From assembly GCA_947630845.1 (NCBI GenBank), contig CANRJB010000002.1, forward strand, positions 1 through 64,000: a DNA stretch of 64,000 nucleotides. Direction: 5' to 3'. The translations under genes were made by a program, and so were the position numbers. This document shows, piece by piece, positions 7,890 to 16,644 of this stretch. This DNA comes from an uncultured Clostridia bacterium (GTDB lineage Bacteria; Bacillota; Clostridia; Oscillospirales; Ruminococcaceae). Under the pieces are notes generated by a model, which did not search any database, was not told where the DNA came from, and worked only from the letters and a program-made list of their open reading frames with translations. Within the stretch, counting starts at the first letter, position 1. Each line of letters begins with the position of its first letter.

Positions 7890-9527
7890 TCAACCTCTCC
7901 TTGTCTGTTCAAACTTCTCGATAAATTCGTCTCCTCTGCCCTTGCCGCCTTCATAGTTGATCTCCATGACGATCTCACTGAGACGCTTTACGCCGAAGAA
8001 TGACAGCGCATTCTCCACATCTCCGTAAAAGGCAAGGTGTCCTGCATCATCCTTCCTGCTCTTGGCAAGCACGATGACTTTCTTGTACATATGTGCCACA
8101 TCATCCGGATAATGCGAGATCATCAGCCCTGCGTTGCCGATCTCGGAGCAGGGGCGCAGCTGCATAGAGTTGTCCACGGACTCTTCTTTTGTGATCGGCT
8201 TGATGAGCTGTTTCATCTGATCGACTCTGCCGGCAACATCCAGACCGGAATCCGGTTCGTCATAGGTAAAGAAGCTGATGTCACCGACTGCATGGATGGC
8301 GACCTGCACTCTCTTGCGCTGTCCGCCGCTGATAACGCCGAGCATACTGTCACGGATCTGGGTGAGTGTCATGCTCTCAATGACATCTTCCACACGCTGC
8401 TCGATCTCCTTGAGGCTGTACTCTCCGGCAAGTTTTGTCCTTGCGGCATCCATGATGGTATGGTAGACGGTGTCCTGCATACGGTAGTCGGCATACTGCG
8501 GCACGATACCGATCTTATGCTTGAGCATCCGCAGATTCCGGTACAGATCCATGCCGTCCAGAAAAATCTCCCCACGGATATCCAGTATCTGTTCCGAAGA
8601 ACGCTGCTGACCGGTGATGGCTTTGATGAAGGTGGATTTTCCGGCACCTGCCCCACCGAGAATCAGTGTAAAGTCGCCTGACTCGATGTCGAGACTGATG
8701 TCTTTCAGGAGTGTCTTTTTCTTGGTAAAAACGCCCGGTCTGCGTGCGATGACCTCGTCGATATTGACACGCATCACCACAGAACGCTTGTTGTAGTCAA
8801 ATCCGGCTCTGCTGTGGAGATCAGATGACACATTGTTGAAGATGACCTCATTTCCGAGAAAGATGAGCGTGGTATTGGCGATCCGGATCACATCAAACGG
8901 ATGCAGGAGGTACTCCTTTGTCACGATCTCACCATTGACGGCAAGACCATTCTGACTGTGCTGATCTTCGATCTTCCAGCCCGCTCCGGTTCTCTGCAGG
9001 ACGGCATGATTTCTGGACACCATAAAATCCGACAGGGAAATGCCTTCGCCGCAGTTTCTCCCGACAGGTACACGCTGCATCCCATTCAGGGGAAACCGTG
9101 TCCATTTCTCATCCGGCAGAAAGGCAGTGCTGAAGATCATCTCGACCGCATCCGGATGTGGTTTGTCGAGTGTGACACGGTCGATCCGCAGCACATCGCC
9201 GTCATGCAGCGGTACTGCCTTGGTTCCCTTTTCATTGTAGGGCATCAGTTTTGCACCGTTATAGTAGGTTCCGTTCATGCTGTTGTTGTCTCTGTAATAA
9301 TAAACACCGTCCAGATAGATGAGTTCACCATGATTTCTTCCTGCGATGCCGGAAGTCAGTTTGATGTCATTGCAGTATCCCGGTGCATCCCGTCCGATGC
9401 GCATATCTCCGTTCAGCTGCACGACACGCACTTCTTTCCCATTCTCCAGAATGAGCATGGTTGCCGGCTTTGGCGGAGCAGGCGCATAGTACACGGTTTT
9501 GTTATTTTCAGCGGCAGTTCCGTTCAT
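7890..9527 (-). CDS. ABC transporter ATPase with two N-terminal FHA domains (Rv1747-like, split)
   Basis: The 545-residue protein has two forkhead-associated domains (about 25-120 and 125-215). Each has the expected GR, S..(R)NH and N-G signatures: RIGRD, AGRNH, NSMNG; VGRNC, VSRNH, HSQNG. The ABC ATPase follows (about 250-500) with Walker A GGAGAGKST, signature ISGGQRKR and Walker B FFTYDEPDSGLD. FHA domains bind phosphothreonine, so activity or assembly is probably set by the kinase and phosphatase of the same operon. Known parallel: mycobacterial Rv1747, a two-FHA ABC exporter next to kinase PknF. Here the permease is a separate gene. This is the first gene of the operon, with its own consensus promoter. 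Confidence 0.92.
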   Translation of the reverse strand: MNGTAAENNKTVYYAPAPPKPATMLILENGKEVRVVQLNGDMRIGRDAPGYCNDIKLTSGIAGRNHGELIYLDGVYYYRDNNSMNGTYYNGAKLMPYNEKGTKAVPLHDGDVLRIDRVTLDKPHPDAVEMIFSTAFLPDEKWTRFPLNGMQRVPVGRNCGEGISLSDFMVSRNHAVLQRTGAGWKIEDQHSQNGLAVNGEIVTKEYLLHPFDVIRIANTTLIFLGNEVIFNNVSSDLHSRAGFDYNKRSVVMRVNIDEVIARRPGVFTKKKTLLKDISLDIESGDFTLILGGAGAGKSTFIKAITGQQRSSEQILDIRGEIFLDGMDLYRNLRMLKHKIGIVPQYADYRMQDTVYHTIMDAARTKLAGEYSLKEIEQRVEDVIESMTLTQIRDSMLGVISGGQRKRVQVAIHAVGDISFFTYDEPDSGLDVAGRVDQMKQLIKPITKEESVDNSMQLRPCSEIGNAGLMISHYPDDVAHMYKKVIVLAKSRKDDAGHLAFYGDVENALSFFGVKRLSEIVMEINYEGGKGRGDEFIEKFEQTRRG

Positions 9528-9627
9528 TCACATTCTCTCCGATCGACAGATATCCTATCAAACTGATACTGATCTGCGGCATGAAGGAGCAGTATCCGTA
9601 TCAGGAAAATTTTACCCATATGGTTAA

Positions 9628-9656
9628 ATTATAGCACAATTCCCCCCTGATTGCAA
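9628..9656 (-). promoter_or_regulatory. Sigma-A promoter of the FHA-ABC/kinase operon
   Basis: On the minus strand TTGCAA (9656-9651), a 17-bp spacer and TATAAT (9633-9628) with an extended TGC just before the -10. It leaves a leader of about 95 bases before ATG 9527. Confidence 0.8.
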
Positions 9657-9780
9657 TTTTTTTCACGCAGTTCCTGCAAGTTTCAGCATTTTTCACAAAG
9701 AACAAAGTTGTAAATTGTAGTATATGCGATACCTGTCAGAAGGTTTCCTGTATGGGGGTTCACAGTGCGATACCAAACAC

Positions 9781-9809
9781 TTGACTTATTTTTCATGAAA
9801 TGGTATACT
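9781..9809 (+). promoter_or_regulatory. Sigma-A promoter for the lipoprotein (and perhaps sbcDC)
   Basis: TTGACT (9781-9786), 17-bp spacer, TATACT (9804-9809), about 88 bp upstream of the lipoprotein start. Confidence 0.75.
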
Positions 9810-9896
9810 GATACTGATCCCTAAAAATCTGATAGACTTGTCTGTCAAAAAGGATCGGTATGATACTAATTACTGACAGGGAAAGGAGCTGGATCC

Positions 9897-10442
9897 ATGC
9901 GGTATCCCTTATATTTTCTCATCATGCTCCCTGTCCTGTGTCTGCTTGCAGGGTGCAGCACCATACAGTCTGTCACTCCGGCAGAACAGGGAACATCTCT
10001 GACGGAGGAAACCATGCCGGAGAGCATGCTGCCTTCGGAGACGGTGAGCATATCACTGCTGACCTCTCCGGATGATATCGGGCTTTGTGACACAGACGGA
10101 GAGGATCATGACTATACATTCTGCTATGACGGAAAAATGTTCTGTGCTGTCTATACGCCGGATCACTGGAAAGTCATTGACTCCTTCCTGATCCGGAATA
10201 CGGCAGATATCGTCTATATCTGTCAGGCTCTGAAAGACGTGCATCCGATCCACAGTGCTGATATGGAGGGCTACCGTACCGCTGAGGATATGGCTTATGA
10301 ATGGCTCCAGCATAACATTGCCTATGATCTGCTGTCTGATGATTCCGAATGGAAAGCCCATGTCAGGGACGTGGACATTGACCCGAAAGATCAGGGAAAG
10401 AGTGTCTTTGATCTCTATCAGGACAGGATGGGACTGACATGA
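9897..10442 (+). CDS. Hypothetical lipoprotein
   Basis: The 181-residue protein starts with a typical lipoprotein signal peptide: MRYP, a hydrophobic core and the lipobox LLAGC with the lipid-accepting Cys at about residue 19. A Ser/Thr/Glu-rich linker follows. The mature part is acidic and probably mostly helical at its end (DLYQDRMGL). I recognise no domain. GAAAGGAG precedes the ATG. It is 24 bp upstream of sbcD and could share its transcript, though a functional link with DNA repair is not evident. It is divergent from the kinase operon, so an envelope role is equally likely. Confidence 0.75.
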   Translation: MRYPLYFLIMLPVLCLLAGCSTIQSVTPAEQGTSLTEETMPESMLPSETVSISLLTSPDDIGLCDTDGEDHDYTFCYDGKMFCAVYTPDHWKVIDSFLIRNTADIVYICQALKDVHPIHSADMEGYRTAEDMAYEWLQHNIAYDLLSDDSEWKAHVRDVDIDPKDQGKSVFDLYQDRMGLT

Positions 10443-10466
10443 TCTTACGAAAAAGGGAGTGAAGAA

Positions 10467-11582
10467 ATGAAATTACTGCACATTGCCGATCTGCATATCG
10501 GCAAGAAATTAAAAGAATATTCCTTTCTTGACGACCAGAAGGATATTCTGAACAAAATCCTGCACATCATGGATGAGAACAAGCCGGATGCCCTGCTCAT
10601 CGCCGGAGATGTCTACGACAGGTCGCTGCCGTCGGCAGATGCGGTGGCACTGCTGAACTGGTTTCTGAGCTGTCTGGTGGAACGCAGGCAGGTAACATTT
10701 ATCATCAGCGGCAACCATGATTCCGCTGAACGCATTGCCTATGCCGGAGATGTCATGAAGGCAAGCGGGATCTATGTCTCCCCTGTCTACAACGGCACAG
10801 TGCAGCCCGTCACGCTCCGGGATGCCTTTGGAGAGGTGCGGTTCTATCTGCTGCCCTTTCTCCGTCCGGTACAGATGCGTGAGCTGACGGGTGACGAAAC
10901 GATCACCACTTTTCAGGATGCGCTCCGGACTGCGGTCGGGGCAATGGACATTGACCGCAGCGTCCGGAATGTACTCCTTACACACCAGTTTGTAACGGGA
11001 GGACAGCGCAGCGGTTCGGAAGAGCTGTCTGTCGGCGGTTCAGAAAATGTGGATGCGGAGGTGTTCGGGGATTTCGATTACACGGCACTGGGACATCTGC
11101 ACAGGCAGCAGTCCGTCGGCAGAGAAACCATCCGCTATGCAGGCTCGCCGCTGAAATATTCCTTTGCGGAAGCAGCATATTCCAAATCTGCCGTCATGAT
11201 CGAACTTGCGGAGAAGGGAAATGTCTGCATCACGGACATACCGCTTGTCCCTCTGCATGAGATGGCAGAGTGGAAAGGTACTTTCCTTGAAATGACACAG
11301 ATGCCGCCGACAGAAGATCTGCTGCACATCACTTTGACCGATGAAAAGGAGACACCTGATGCCATCGGCATTTTACAGCAGCGTTTTCCGAATCTGCTCC
11401 AGCTTGAATACGATAACCGGCGCACACGGGCTTCTTCCGTTCCGGAGCTGGCATCGCAGGAGGCATCGCCGATGGAGCTGTTTGCACAGCTCTATGAAAA
11501 GAGCAATGGCAGTCAGATGGATGCCGATCAGCAGGCGTTAATGGAAACACTCATCCGCAGAGTATGGGGGGAGGATATATGA
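10467..11582 (+). CDS. sbcD: Nuclease SbcCD, subunit D (Mre11-like)
   Basis: The 371-residue metallophosphoesterase begins with the MLH/ADLHIGK type motif (HIADLHIGK). It has the other catalytic motifs: LLIAGDVYD near residue 45, SGNHDS near 87, LLTHQF and LGHLHRQQ. These bind two Mn ions and cleave DNA hairpins and blocked ends. SbcD works as a dimer with SbcC. The two genes overlap by ATGA at 11579-11582, so translation is coupled. AAAAGGGAG precedes the ATG. Length and motif order are normal for the family. Confidence 0.96.
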   Translation: MKLLHIADLHIGKKLKEYSFLDDQKDILNKILHIMDENKPDALLIAGDVYDRSLPSADAVALLNWFLSCLVERRQVTFIISGNHDSAERIAYAGDVMKASGIYVSPVYNGTVQPVTLRDAFGEVRFYLLPFLRPVQMRELTGDETITTFQDALRTAVGAMDIDRSVRNVLLTHQFVTGGQRSGSEELSVGGSENVDAEVFGDFDYTALGHLHRQQSVGRETIRYAGSPLKYSFAEAAYSKSAVMIELAEKGNVCITDIPLVPLHEMAEWKGTFLEMTQMPPTEDLLHITLTDEKETPDAIGILQQRFPNLLQLEYDNRRTRASSVPELASQEASPMELFAQLYEKSNGSQMDADQQALMETLIRRVWGEDI

Positions 11583-14500
11583 GACCATTACAGATCGAAA
11601 TGACCGCCTTCGGGACATATGTGGAACAGACGGTCATTGACCTCGGACAATTCGGAGACAGCGGACTCTACCTGATCTCAGGCTCAACAGGTTCAGGCAA
11701 GACCACGATCTTTGATGCCATCACCTATGCACTGTACGGAAAGCCAAGCGGCAAATTCCGCAATGAAAAGACATTGCTCCGCTCCAGATTCGCCAAGCCG
11801 GAGGACAAGACAAAAGTAAGGCTCAAATTCCTCTACCGTGGCAAGACTTATATCGTGGAGCGTGAGATGAACGAAAAGACCAGCAATGCACACCTCGTTC
11901 TCCCCGACGGCAGGCAGGTGGACAAGGACAGGGCTGTCACGGAAGAGATCGAAAACATCATGGGCATTAACCGTGAACAGTTCATGCAGATCGCCATGAT
12001 CGCACAGGGTACGTTCACCGACCTTCTGTATGCGGATACCAAAAAGCGCAATGAGATCCTCGGAGAGGTGTTCCGGACACAGCCCTTCAAGGAATTGCAG
12101 GAACAGCTCCGTGCCGAAAACACCAGTGCGCAGGAGCAGTACCGGGATATCGTCCATAAGCTGAACGGCATCCTGTCTGATTTTATCCTTCCGGAAAGCG
12201 ATGCGGACATGACACAGCAGGCGAAAACAGAGAGCGATCAGGACTGGACGCTGTATCTGCCCATTATAGAAAAGGTGATACAGCAGGATACAGCGGCTCA
12301 GCAGACATTGTCAGACTCGGTCGCTGCATCGGAACAGAAGCTGCGTCATCTTGATGCTGCGATCGATCAGGAACAACGCCGCAAAGCCATCCTTTCTCAG
12401 CTTGAGGATGCACGGAACATGCAGAGGGAAAAGACTGCGCTCCACGAGGAGCTGTGCAATGTCAGAACAAGGGCAGAACAGCGTACCCCTGACATACGGA
12501 TCGCTTCGGAGCAGGCTGCTGCCTTGCAGACACGTCTGCCGGAATATGCTGCACTGGAGCAGGAGCAGCAGCGGACGGATGCCTTACAGAAAGAGCAAGA
12601 TGCCATGCAGACCCGGCAGGAAGCGCAGGAAACGGCTTGCAGCAGTTTGCAGACACAGCTGGAAACGGAAAAGCAGCAGCAGAAAGCACTTGCAGATGCC
12701 GGCGAAAACATGGTGAAACTCCGTGCAGAACGGGAGATGCTTACACAGCGTGCAGAGATGCTCCGGCAGGTGCAGGATGCTGTCTCCGACCTTGCAGCAG
12801 CAAAGCGCACTTTGCATAAGGCGGAACAGGACAGGGATGCTGCCGAAAAGAAATTGCAGGATGTGCAGCAGCAGATACAGTCCCTGAAACAGCAGCAGGA
12901 ATTGCTCACAAAAGAGGCAGAAACGCTCTCTGGCTGTGAAGTGCGGCTGTCACAAGCACAGCAGGAGATGGAGAATTGCAGGAAACAGGAACAAACCATC
13001 CTGTCGCTGCAAGAGGAGCTTGCACTTCTGAAAACGCTCGAAAAAAGGGCAGAAACGGCAAAGGCTGCCTTTCTGGATGCCATGCAGAGGGCTGAGAAAA
13101 GCACATCTGCCTATGAACATGCCTATCATGCCTTTCTGGCTAACCAAGCCGGACTGCTTGCACAGACGCTGACGGACGGGGCAGCATGTCCGGTCTGCGG
13201 CAGTACGGAACATCCGCACAAGGCATTCTGTACAGAGGATGCGCCGACGGAGGAAGAACTCAGAAAACGGAAAGCCATCTCGGAGCAGGACAGGGAGACA
13301 GAACGGCAGCACAGCATTACTGCCGGAAAAGAATCGCAGAGCTTGGAGGACAAACAGAAACAGCTTGCGGCAAGAGCTGCGCAGGAATTTCACTGTGTAC
13401 CGGAGGAGCTGGCGACGGTGTGCAAGGATGAGCTTGACAGATGCAGCGCAAAGAAACGTGAGCTGACACAGGCGATCGCAGATGCAGAGCAACAGACAGA
13501 ACGCCGCAGCAGATGTCTGACGGAGTTGAAAACCATTGCAGATGCCCTGAAAACACAGGAGGAGATGCAAGCTGCGGCACAGGCAGAGCTTACCGCTTGC
13601 AGCGGACAGTTTGCACAGCAGAGCGGCATTGTCCGGCAAAAGACGGAGGATACCGCAAGCCGTATTTCCGGAACACTCGGTGCATGCGCTATGGAGGATG
13701 CCGCAGAGGTGTGTACACATGCACGGAAAGAAAATGACGATGCCATCCGGGAAAAGGACGCTGCCATCCGCACGGAGGAAACTCGTCAGCAGCAGAGAGA
13801 TGCGCTTGACAAGAAGATACCGGAGACGGAGCAGGCTGTCAAAGCCGCACAGGATGCGCTGCATACTCTCGAAAAACAGCTCACACAGTGCAGCACGGAG
13901 GTGCAAGGCTCTCTCCGTAAGGCACAGGAAATGCAAAACAAACTCCCCTTCCCCACGCAGAAAGAAGCGGAGAAACAGATCACAGCACTGCAAACAAATG
14001 CCGCAGAGATGCAGAAAGCCATTCAGGATGCCGGTGATGCTGTGCAGCGTTCCGCAGAGGAGCTGAGTACACTGAACGGGAGCATCGGACAGCTTACAAC
14101 ATCGCTGAAAGACATTCCTGAAGCGGACGAGGACAAGCTGCTTGACGAGCGCAAGCTTCTCATGGAGCAGCAGGAGAGGGAAAGGCAGGAGCTTGACCGT
14201 CTGCATGTCTGCATTGACCAGAACCAGCGGCAGATGAAGAAGCTGCACGCTGCATTGCAGCAGCATGAAGAGGCTGTCAGACGTGTCCAGTGCGTCAAGC
14301 CGCTCTATGAAACTGCCATCGGCAAGGTGAGCGGACAGGAGCGGATCAATCTCGAAACATTCGTTCTTATTTCCTTCTTTGACAGGATACTTGCCCGTGC
14401 CAACCAACGGCTGCACATCATGACGGAGTATCAGTTCTCCCTGCAACGAAGCACTGAAGGGAAGAAAAACAAACAAGCCGGTCTGGACATTGATGTCATT

Positions 14501-14833
14501 GACCACCTGAGCGGTACGGTGCGCAGTGCAAGCTCACTTTCGGGCGGCGAAGGATTTTTGGCGGCATTGTCACTGGCTCTGGGCTTTTCGGAGGAAATTC
14601 AGTCCAACGCTGGCGGCATCCGGCTGGATACCATGTTTGTGGACGAAGGGTTCGGTTCGCTGAGTGCCGACAAGCTTTCACAGGCGATCAATGCCCTGCA
14701 ATCCCTTTCGGGAGGTCATCGTCTGGTCGGCATCATCTCCCATGTTGCCTCACTGAAAGATCGTATCCACCAGCAGTTGAATGTCTCCAAAGACAAAACC
14801 GGAAGAAGTCATGCCGTGATCAAGCTGCAATAA
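11579..14833 (+). CDS. sbcC: Nuclease SbcCD, subunit C (Rad50-like ATPase)
   Basis: The 1084-residue SMC-like ATPase has Walker A (GSTGSGKTTIFD) near residue 38. Two very long Glu/Gln/Ala-rich coiled-coil arms flank a zinc hook (CPVCG, about residue 537). The C-terminal half has the signature SLSGGEGF and Walker B MFVDEGFGSLS. It powers and tethers SbcD at DNA ends and hairpins. ATG 11579 overlaps the sbcD stop and has GGGGGGAGG upstream; the ATG at 11564 would put the start inside that SD. The many Gln/Ala/Glu codons create long antisense open frames, which are not genes. Confidence 0.96.
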   Translation: MRPLQIEMTAFGTYVEQTVIDLGQFGDSGLYLISGSTGSGKTTIFDAITYALYGKPSGKFRNEKTLLRSRFAKPEDKTKVRLKFLYRGKTYIVEREMNEKTSNAHLVLPDGRQVDKDRAVTEEIENIMGINREQFMQIAMIAQGTFTDLLYADTKKRNEILGEVFRTQPFKELQEQLRAENTSAQEQYRDIVHKLNGILSDFILPESDADMTQQAKTESDQDWTLYLPIIEKVIQQDTAAQQTLSDSVAASEQKLRHLDAAIDQEQRRKAILSQLEDARNMQREKTALHEELCNVRTRAEQRTPDIRIASEQAAALQTRLPEYAALEQEQQRTDALQKEQDAMQTRQEAQETACSSLQTQLETEKQQQKALADAGENMVKLRAEREMLTQRAEMLRQVQDAVSDLAAAKRTLHKAEQDRDAAEKKLQDVQQQIQSLKQQQELLTKEAETLSGCEVRLSQAQQEMENCRKQEQTILSLQEELALLKTLEKRAETAKAAFLDAMQRAEKSTSAYEHAYHAFLANQAGLLAQTLTDGAACPVCGSTEHPHKAFCTEDAPTEEELRKRKAISEQDRETERQHSITAGKESQSLEDKQKQLAARAAQEFHCVPEELATVCKDELDRCSAKKRELTQAIADAEQQTERRSRCLTELKTIADALKTQEEMQAAAQAELTACSGQFAQQSGIVRQKTEDTASRISGTLGACAMEDAAEVCTHARKENDDAIREKDAAIRTEETRQQQRDALDKKIPETEQAVKAAQDALHTLEKQLTQCSTEVQGSLRKAQEMQNKLPFPTQKEAEKQITALQTNAAEMQKAIQDAGDAVQRSAEELSTLNGSIGQLTTSLKDIPEADEDKLLDERKLLMEQQERERQELDRLHVCIDQNQRQMKKLHAALQQHEEAVRRVQCVKPLYETAIGKVSGQERINLETFVLISFFDRILARANQRLHIMTEYQFSLQRSTEGKKNKQAGLDIDVIDHLSGTVRSASSLSGGEGFLAALSLALGFSEEIQSNAGGIRLDTMFVDEGFGSLSADKLSQAINALQSLSGGHRLVGIISHVASLKDRIHQQLNVSKDKTGRSHAVIKLQ

Positions 14834-14838
14834 CAACG

Positions 14839-14873
14839 CTCCCCCGTATCCCTGTTACAAGGATACGGGGGAG
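14839..14873. terminator. Strong hairpin shared by sbcC and the convergent JAMM gene
   Basis: CTCCCCCGTATCC (14839-14851) pairs perfectly with GGATACGGGGGAG (14861-14873) around a nine-base loop. There is no good T run on either side. The minus-strand JAMM gene has its stop inside the loop (14855-14857), so one arm is coding on that strand. Confidence 0.65.
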
Positions 14874-15298
14874 TCGTCCTGTCTGATGACAAGTTCTTCT
14901 TGTTCCACTGTTTTCGGGTCGTTTCCTGTGATGCGGAAGGCACGCAGCACCGGTCTGTCCCGTTCCATCAAAGACAGGATCAGATAACTTGCCTTGCTGT
15001 CGAAGGCAAGACGCTGATCTTCTGCGGACGGTCTTGACGGAGTCGCCGGATGGGAATGCCAGCTGCCGAGCAGCACAAGTCCCTTTGTCCGCATATCCCT
15101 GATGGCAGCAAACTGTTCTTTGGGGGCAAGGGAAAAATGCTTGTCGGAATGGTCGGTGTTGGTCAGCAGGTAGACTTCTCTGATCTCCCTGTCTTCCCCG
15201 TTCATCACACCTGCGATCAGTCCGCATGCCTCATCGGGCAGCTCACGTTCCGCATGGCGGAGCATCTTCTCATAATCGCTCTGTTTCAGGCAGATCAT
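14855..15298 (-). CDS. JAMM/MPN+ metallopeptidase (Mov34/MPN/PAD-1 type, M67)
   Basis: The 147-residue protein contains the full JAMM zinc motif: Glu23 (DEACGL), then H81-S-H83-P, Ser91 and Asp94 in HSHPATPSRPSAED. Bacterial enzymes of this kind cut C-terminal extensions from, or release products bound to, ubiquitin-like sulfur carriers (Mec in the CysO pathway). It ends nine bases before the start region of a ThiF/MoeB-like gene on the same strand and belongs to the same operon, as is usual for such pairs. No MoaD/ThiS-like carrier is encoded nearby, so the substrate must come from elsewhere. Confidence 0.9.
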   Translation of the reverse strand: MICLKQSDYEKMLRHAERELPDEACGLIAGVMNGEDREIREVYLLTNTDHSDKHFSLAPKEQFAAIRDMRTKGLVLLGSWHSHPATPSRPSAEDQRLAFDSKASYLILSLMERDRPVLRAFRITGNDPKTVEQEELVIRQDDSPVSL

Positions 15299-15307
15299 GT
15301 GTTATCC

Positions 15308-16096
15308 TCACTTGTTAAGATGTGTACCGGTCAGCTTGGTAATGGTCGGATGGTCGCCGCAGACGGCGCATCCGGACGTATCTTTCGGCAGACGTACTTT
15401 GCGGAATTCCATCGTCAGGGCATCATATGTCAGCAGCGTGCCTGTCAGCAGCTCACCTTTGCCGATGATGTACTTCACGGCTTCCATTGCCTGTAAGCTG
15501 CCGATCACGCCGGGCATTGCGCCAATGATACCTGTCTGCTTGCAGGCGGCATCCTCCGGAGGGGGATTTCCGAACACGCAGCGATAGCAGGGACCCTGTC
15601 CGGGGACATAGGTCATGAGCTGTCCCCTGAAATGGATGATACCGGCATGGGAGAACGGCTTCTTTGCTATGACACAGGCATCGTTGATGAGGAATTTGGT
15701 CGGGAAATGATCTGTGCAGTCGATGATAAAATCATAGCCGGCGATCAGCTCCATGATGGTTTCGGCAGTCACGAAGGTACGGTAAGTCCTGACAGTCACA
15801 TCGGGGTTGATCGCTTCGATGGTTTCCTTTGCCGACTGCACCTTTGCTTTTCCGATATCCGCAGTGCTGTGAATGATCTGCCGCTGTAAATTGGACAGAT
15901 CGACTGCATCCGCATCGGCAATGCCGATCGTACCCACGCCCGCTGCCGCAAGATACATTGCTGCCGGTGAACCAAGTCCGCCTGCACCGATGATCAGCAC
16001 CTTTGCCTTCAGGAGCTTTTTCTGACCCTCTGCACCCACTTCCCTGAGAATGATGTGCCGGGAATAACGTTCAAGCTGTTCATCTGAAAATGTCAT
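15308..16096 (-). CDS. ThiF/MoeB/HesA-family E1-like adenylyltransferase
   Basis: The 262-residue protein has the Rossmann motif GAGGLGSPAAMYLA near residue 37, ADAD(A)VDLSNLQRQ with the conserved Asn/Gln/Arg, CTDHF..KFLINDAC, and two zinc-type Cys pairs (CYRC and CAVC). The family adenylates the C-terminal Gly of sulfur-carrier proteins such as ThiS, MoaD or CysO. The pairing with a JAMM peptidase points to sulfur transfer, perhaps cysteine or thiamine synthesis; exact assignment is not possible from sequence. AAAGGAAAAGGAG precedes ATG 16096. A good promoter is at 16144-16172. Confidence 0.9.
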   Translation of the reverse strand: MTFSDEQLERYSRHIILREVGAEGQKKLLKAKVLIIGAGGLGSPAAMYLAAAGVGTIGIADADAVDLSNLQRQIIHSTADIGKAKVQSAKETIEAINPDVTVRTYRTFVTAETIMELIAGYDFIIDCTDHFPTKFLINDACVIAKKPFSHAGIIHFRGQLMTYVPGQGPCYRCVFGNPPPEDAACKQTGIIGAMPGVIGSLQAMEAVKYIIGKGELLTGTLLTYDALTMEFRKVRLPKDTSGCAVCGDHPTITKLTGTHLNK

Positions 16097-16143
16097 GATC
16101 TACTCCTTTTCCTTTATGATCGACGGTATTGTCCTTCTTTTTC

Positions 16144-16172
16144 ATTCTACCACATACTTCCTGCAAAGTCAA
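16144..16172 (-). promoter_or_regulatory. Sigma-A promoter of the ThiF-JAMM operon
   Basis: Minus strand TTGACT (16172-16167), 17-bp spacer, TAGAAT (16149-16144). Confidence 0.65.
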
Positions 16173-16249
16173 TGGGAATGCGATCGTTTGCCCATTTTCA
16201 TCACATGCATCCGGTTTCTGCATCATTTTGGTTTTTTTCTCATTTTCCC

Positions 16250-16278
16250 TTGACAATCCCTACAGAATGTGCTATAAT
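16250..16278 (+). promoter_or_regulatory. Sigma-A promoter of secG
   Basis: TTGACA (16250-16255), 17-bp spacer, TATAAT (16273-16278) with an extended TGC. It is full consensus, 43 bp before the secG start. Confidence 0.85.
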
Positions 16279-16320
16279 ATGTAGGTGTAATTCTTTTAAC
16301 AAAGTAAGGAGCGAAGATAA

Positions 16321-16602
16321 ATGGAATTGTATGAAATCATCTGTGGGGCAGTGACACTGCTGATCTCTCTGCTTATCATCATTCTCTGTCTGATGCAGGA
16401 TAATAAGAGTCAGGACAGCATGACCTCTGCACTCGGCGGCGGCTTCAATGAGTCCTTCTACGGACAGAACGAAGGCAACACAAGGGAAGCTGCGCTTGCA
16501 AAGCTGACCAAAATTCTCGGTATCATCGGCTTTATTCTGATTCTTGTCATGAATATTGCGATACCGTATATCATGACGTTTTTTGAGTCATCCGCTGAAT
16601 AA
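16321..16602 (+). CDS. secG: Preprotein translocase subunit SecG
   Basis: The 93-residue protein has two membrane helices (about 8-26 and 62-86) joined by a cytoplasmic loop with the SecG-type sequence LMQDNKSQDSM followed by ALGGG. SecG assists SecYE in protein export. AAGGAGCGAAGATAA precedes ATG. A strong terminator directly follows, then rnr, the frequent secG-rnr order of Firmicutes, although smpB is not seen here. Some rnr transcription may come from read-through, since I see no clear promoter between them. Confidence 0.93.
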   Translation: MELYEIICGAVTLLISLLIIILCLMQDNKSQDSMTSALGGGFNESFYGQNEGNTREAALAKLTKILGIIGFILILVMNIAIPYIMTFFESSAE

Positions 16603-16607
16603 TACAG

Positions 16608-16630
16608 CCCCCCATCCGGGGGGTTTTTTT
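16608..16630 (+). terminator. Intrinsic terminator/attenuator between secG and rnr
   Basis: CCCCCC-ATCC-GGGGGG followed by seven T. The rnr SD (GAGGAGG) starts three bases later, so read-through must supply rnr unless a promoter is hidden in secG. Confidence 0.85.
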
Positions 16631-16644
16631 CGAGGAGGTAAGAT

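Larger units (their letters stand above)
9528..9896. other. Divergent intergenic region (369 bp)
   Basis: No gene is seen. It holds two divergent sigma-A promoters and leader sequences of about 90 bases on each side. CTGATACTGATC occurs at 9563-9574 and again at 9808-9819, once in each leader. In the plus-strand leader GATACTGATCC (9810-9820) can pair imperfectly with GGATCGGTATG (about 9852-9862). The part between 9660 and 9780 shows nothing I recognise. Confidence 0.6.

Noticed and set aside
12950-14506. 518-residue minus-strand open frame antisense to sbcC
   Set aside because: It is a shadow of the Gln/Glu/Ala-rich coiled coil of sbcC; composition (Leu/Cys/Phe-rich) and lack of SD argue against a gene.
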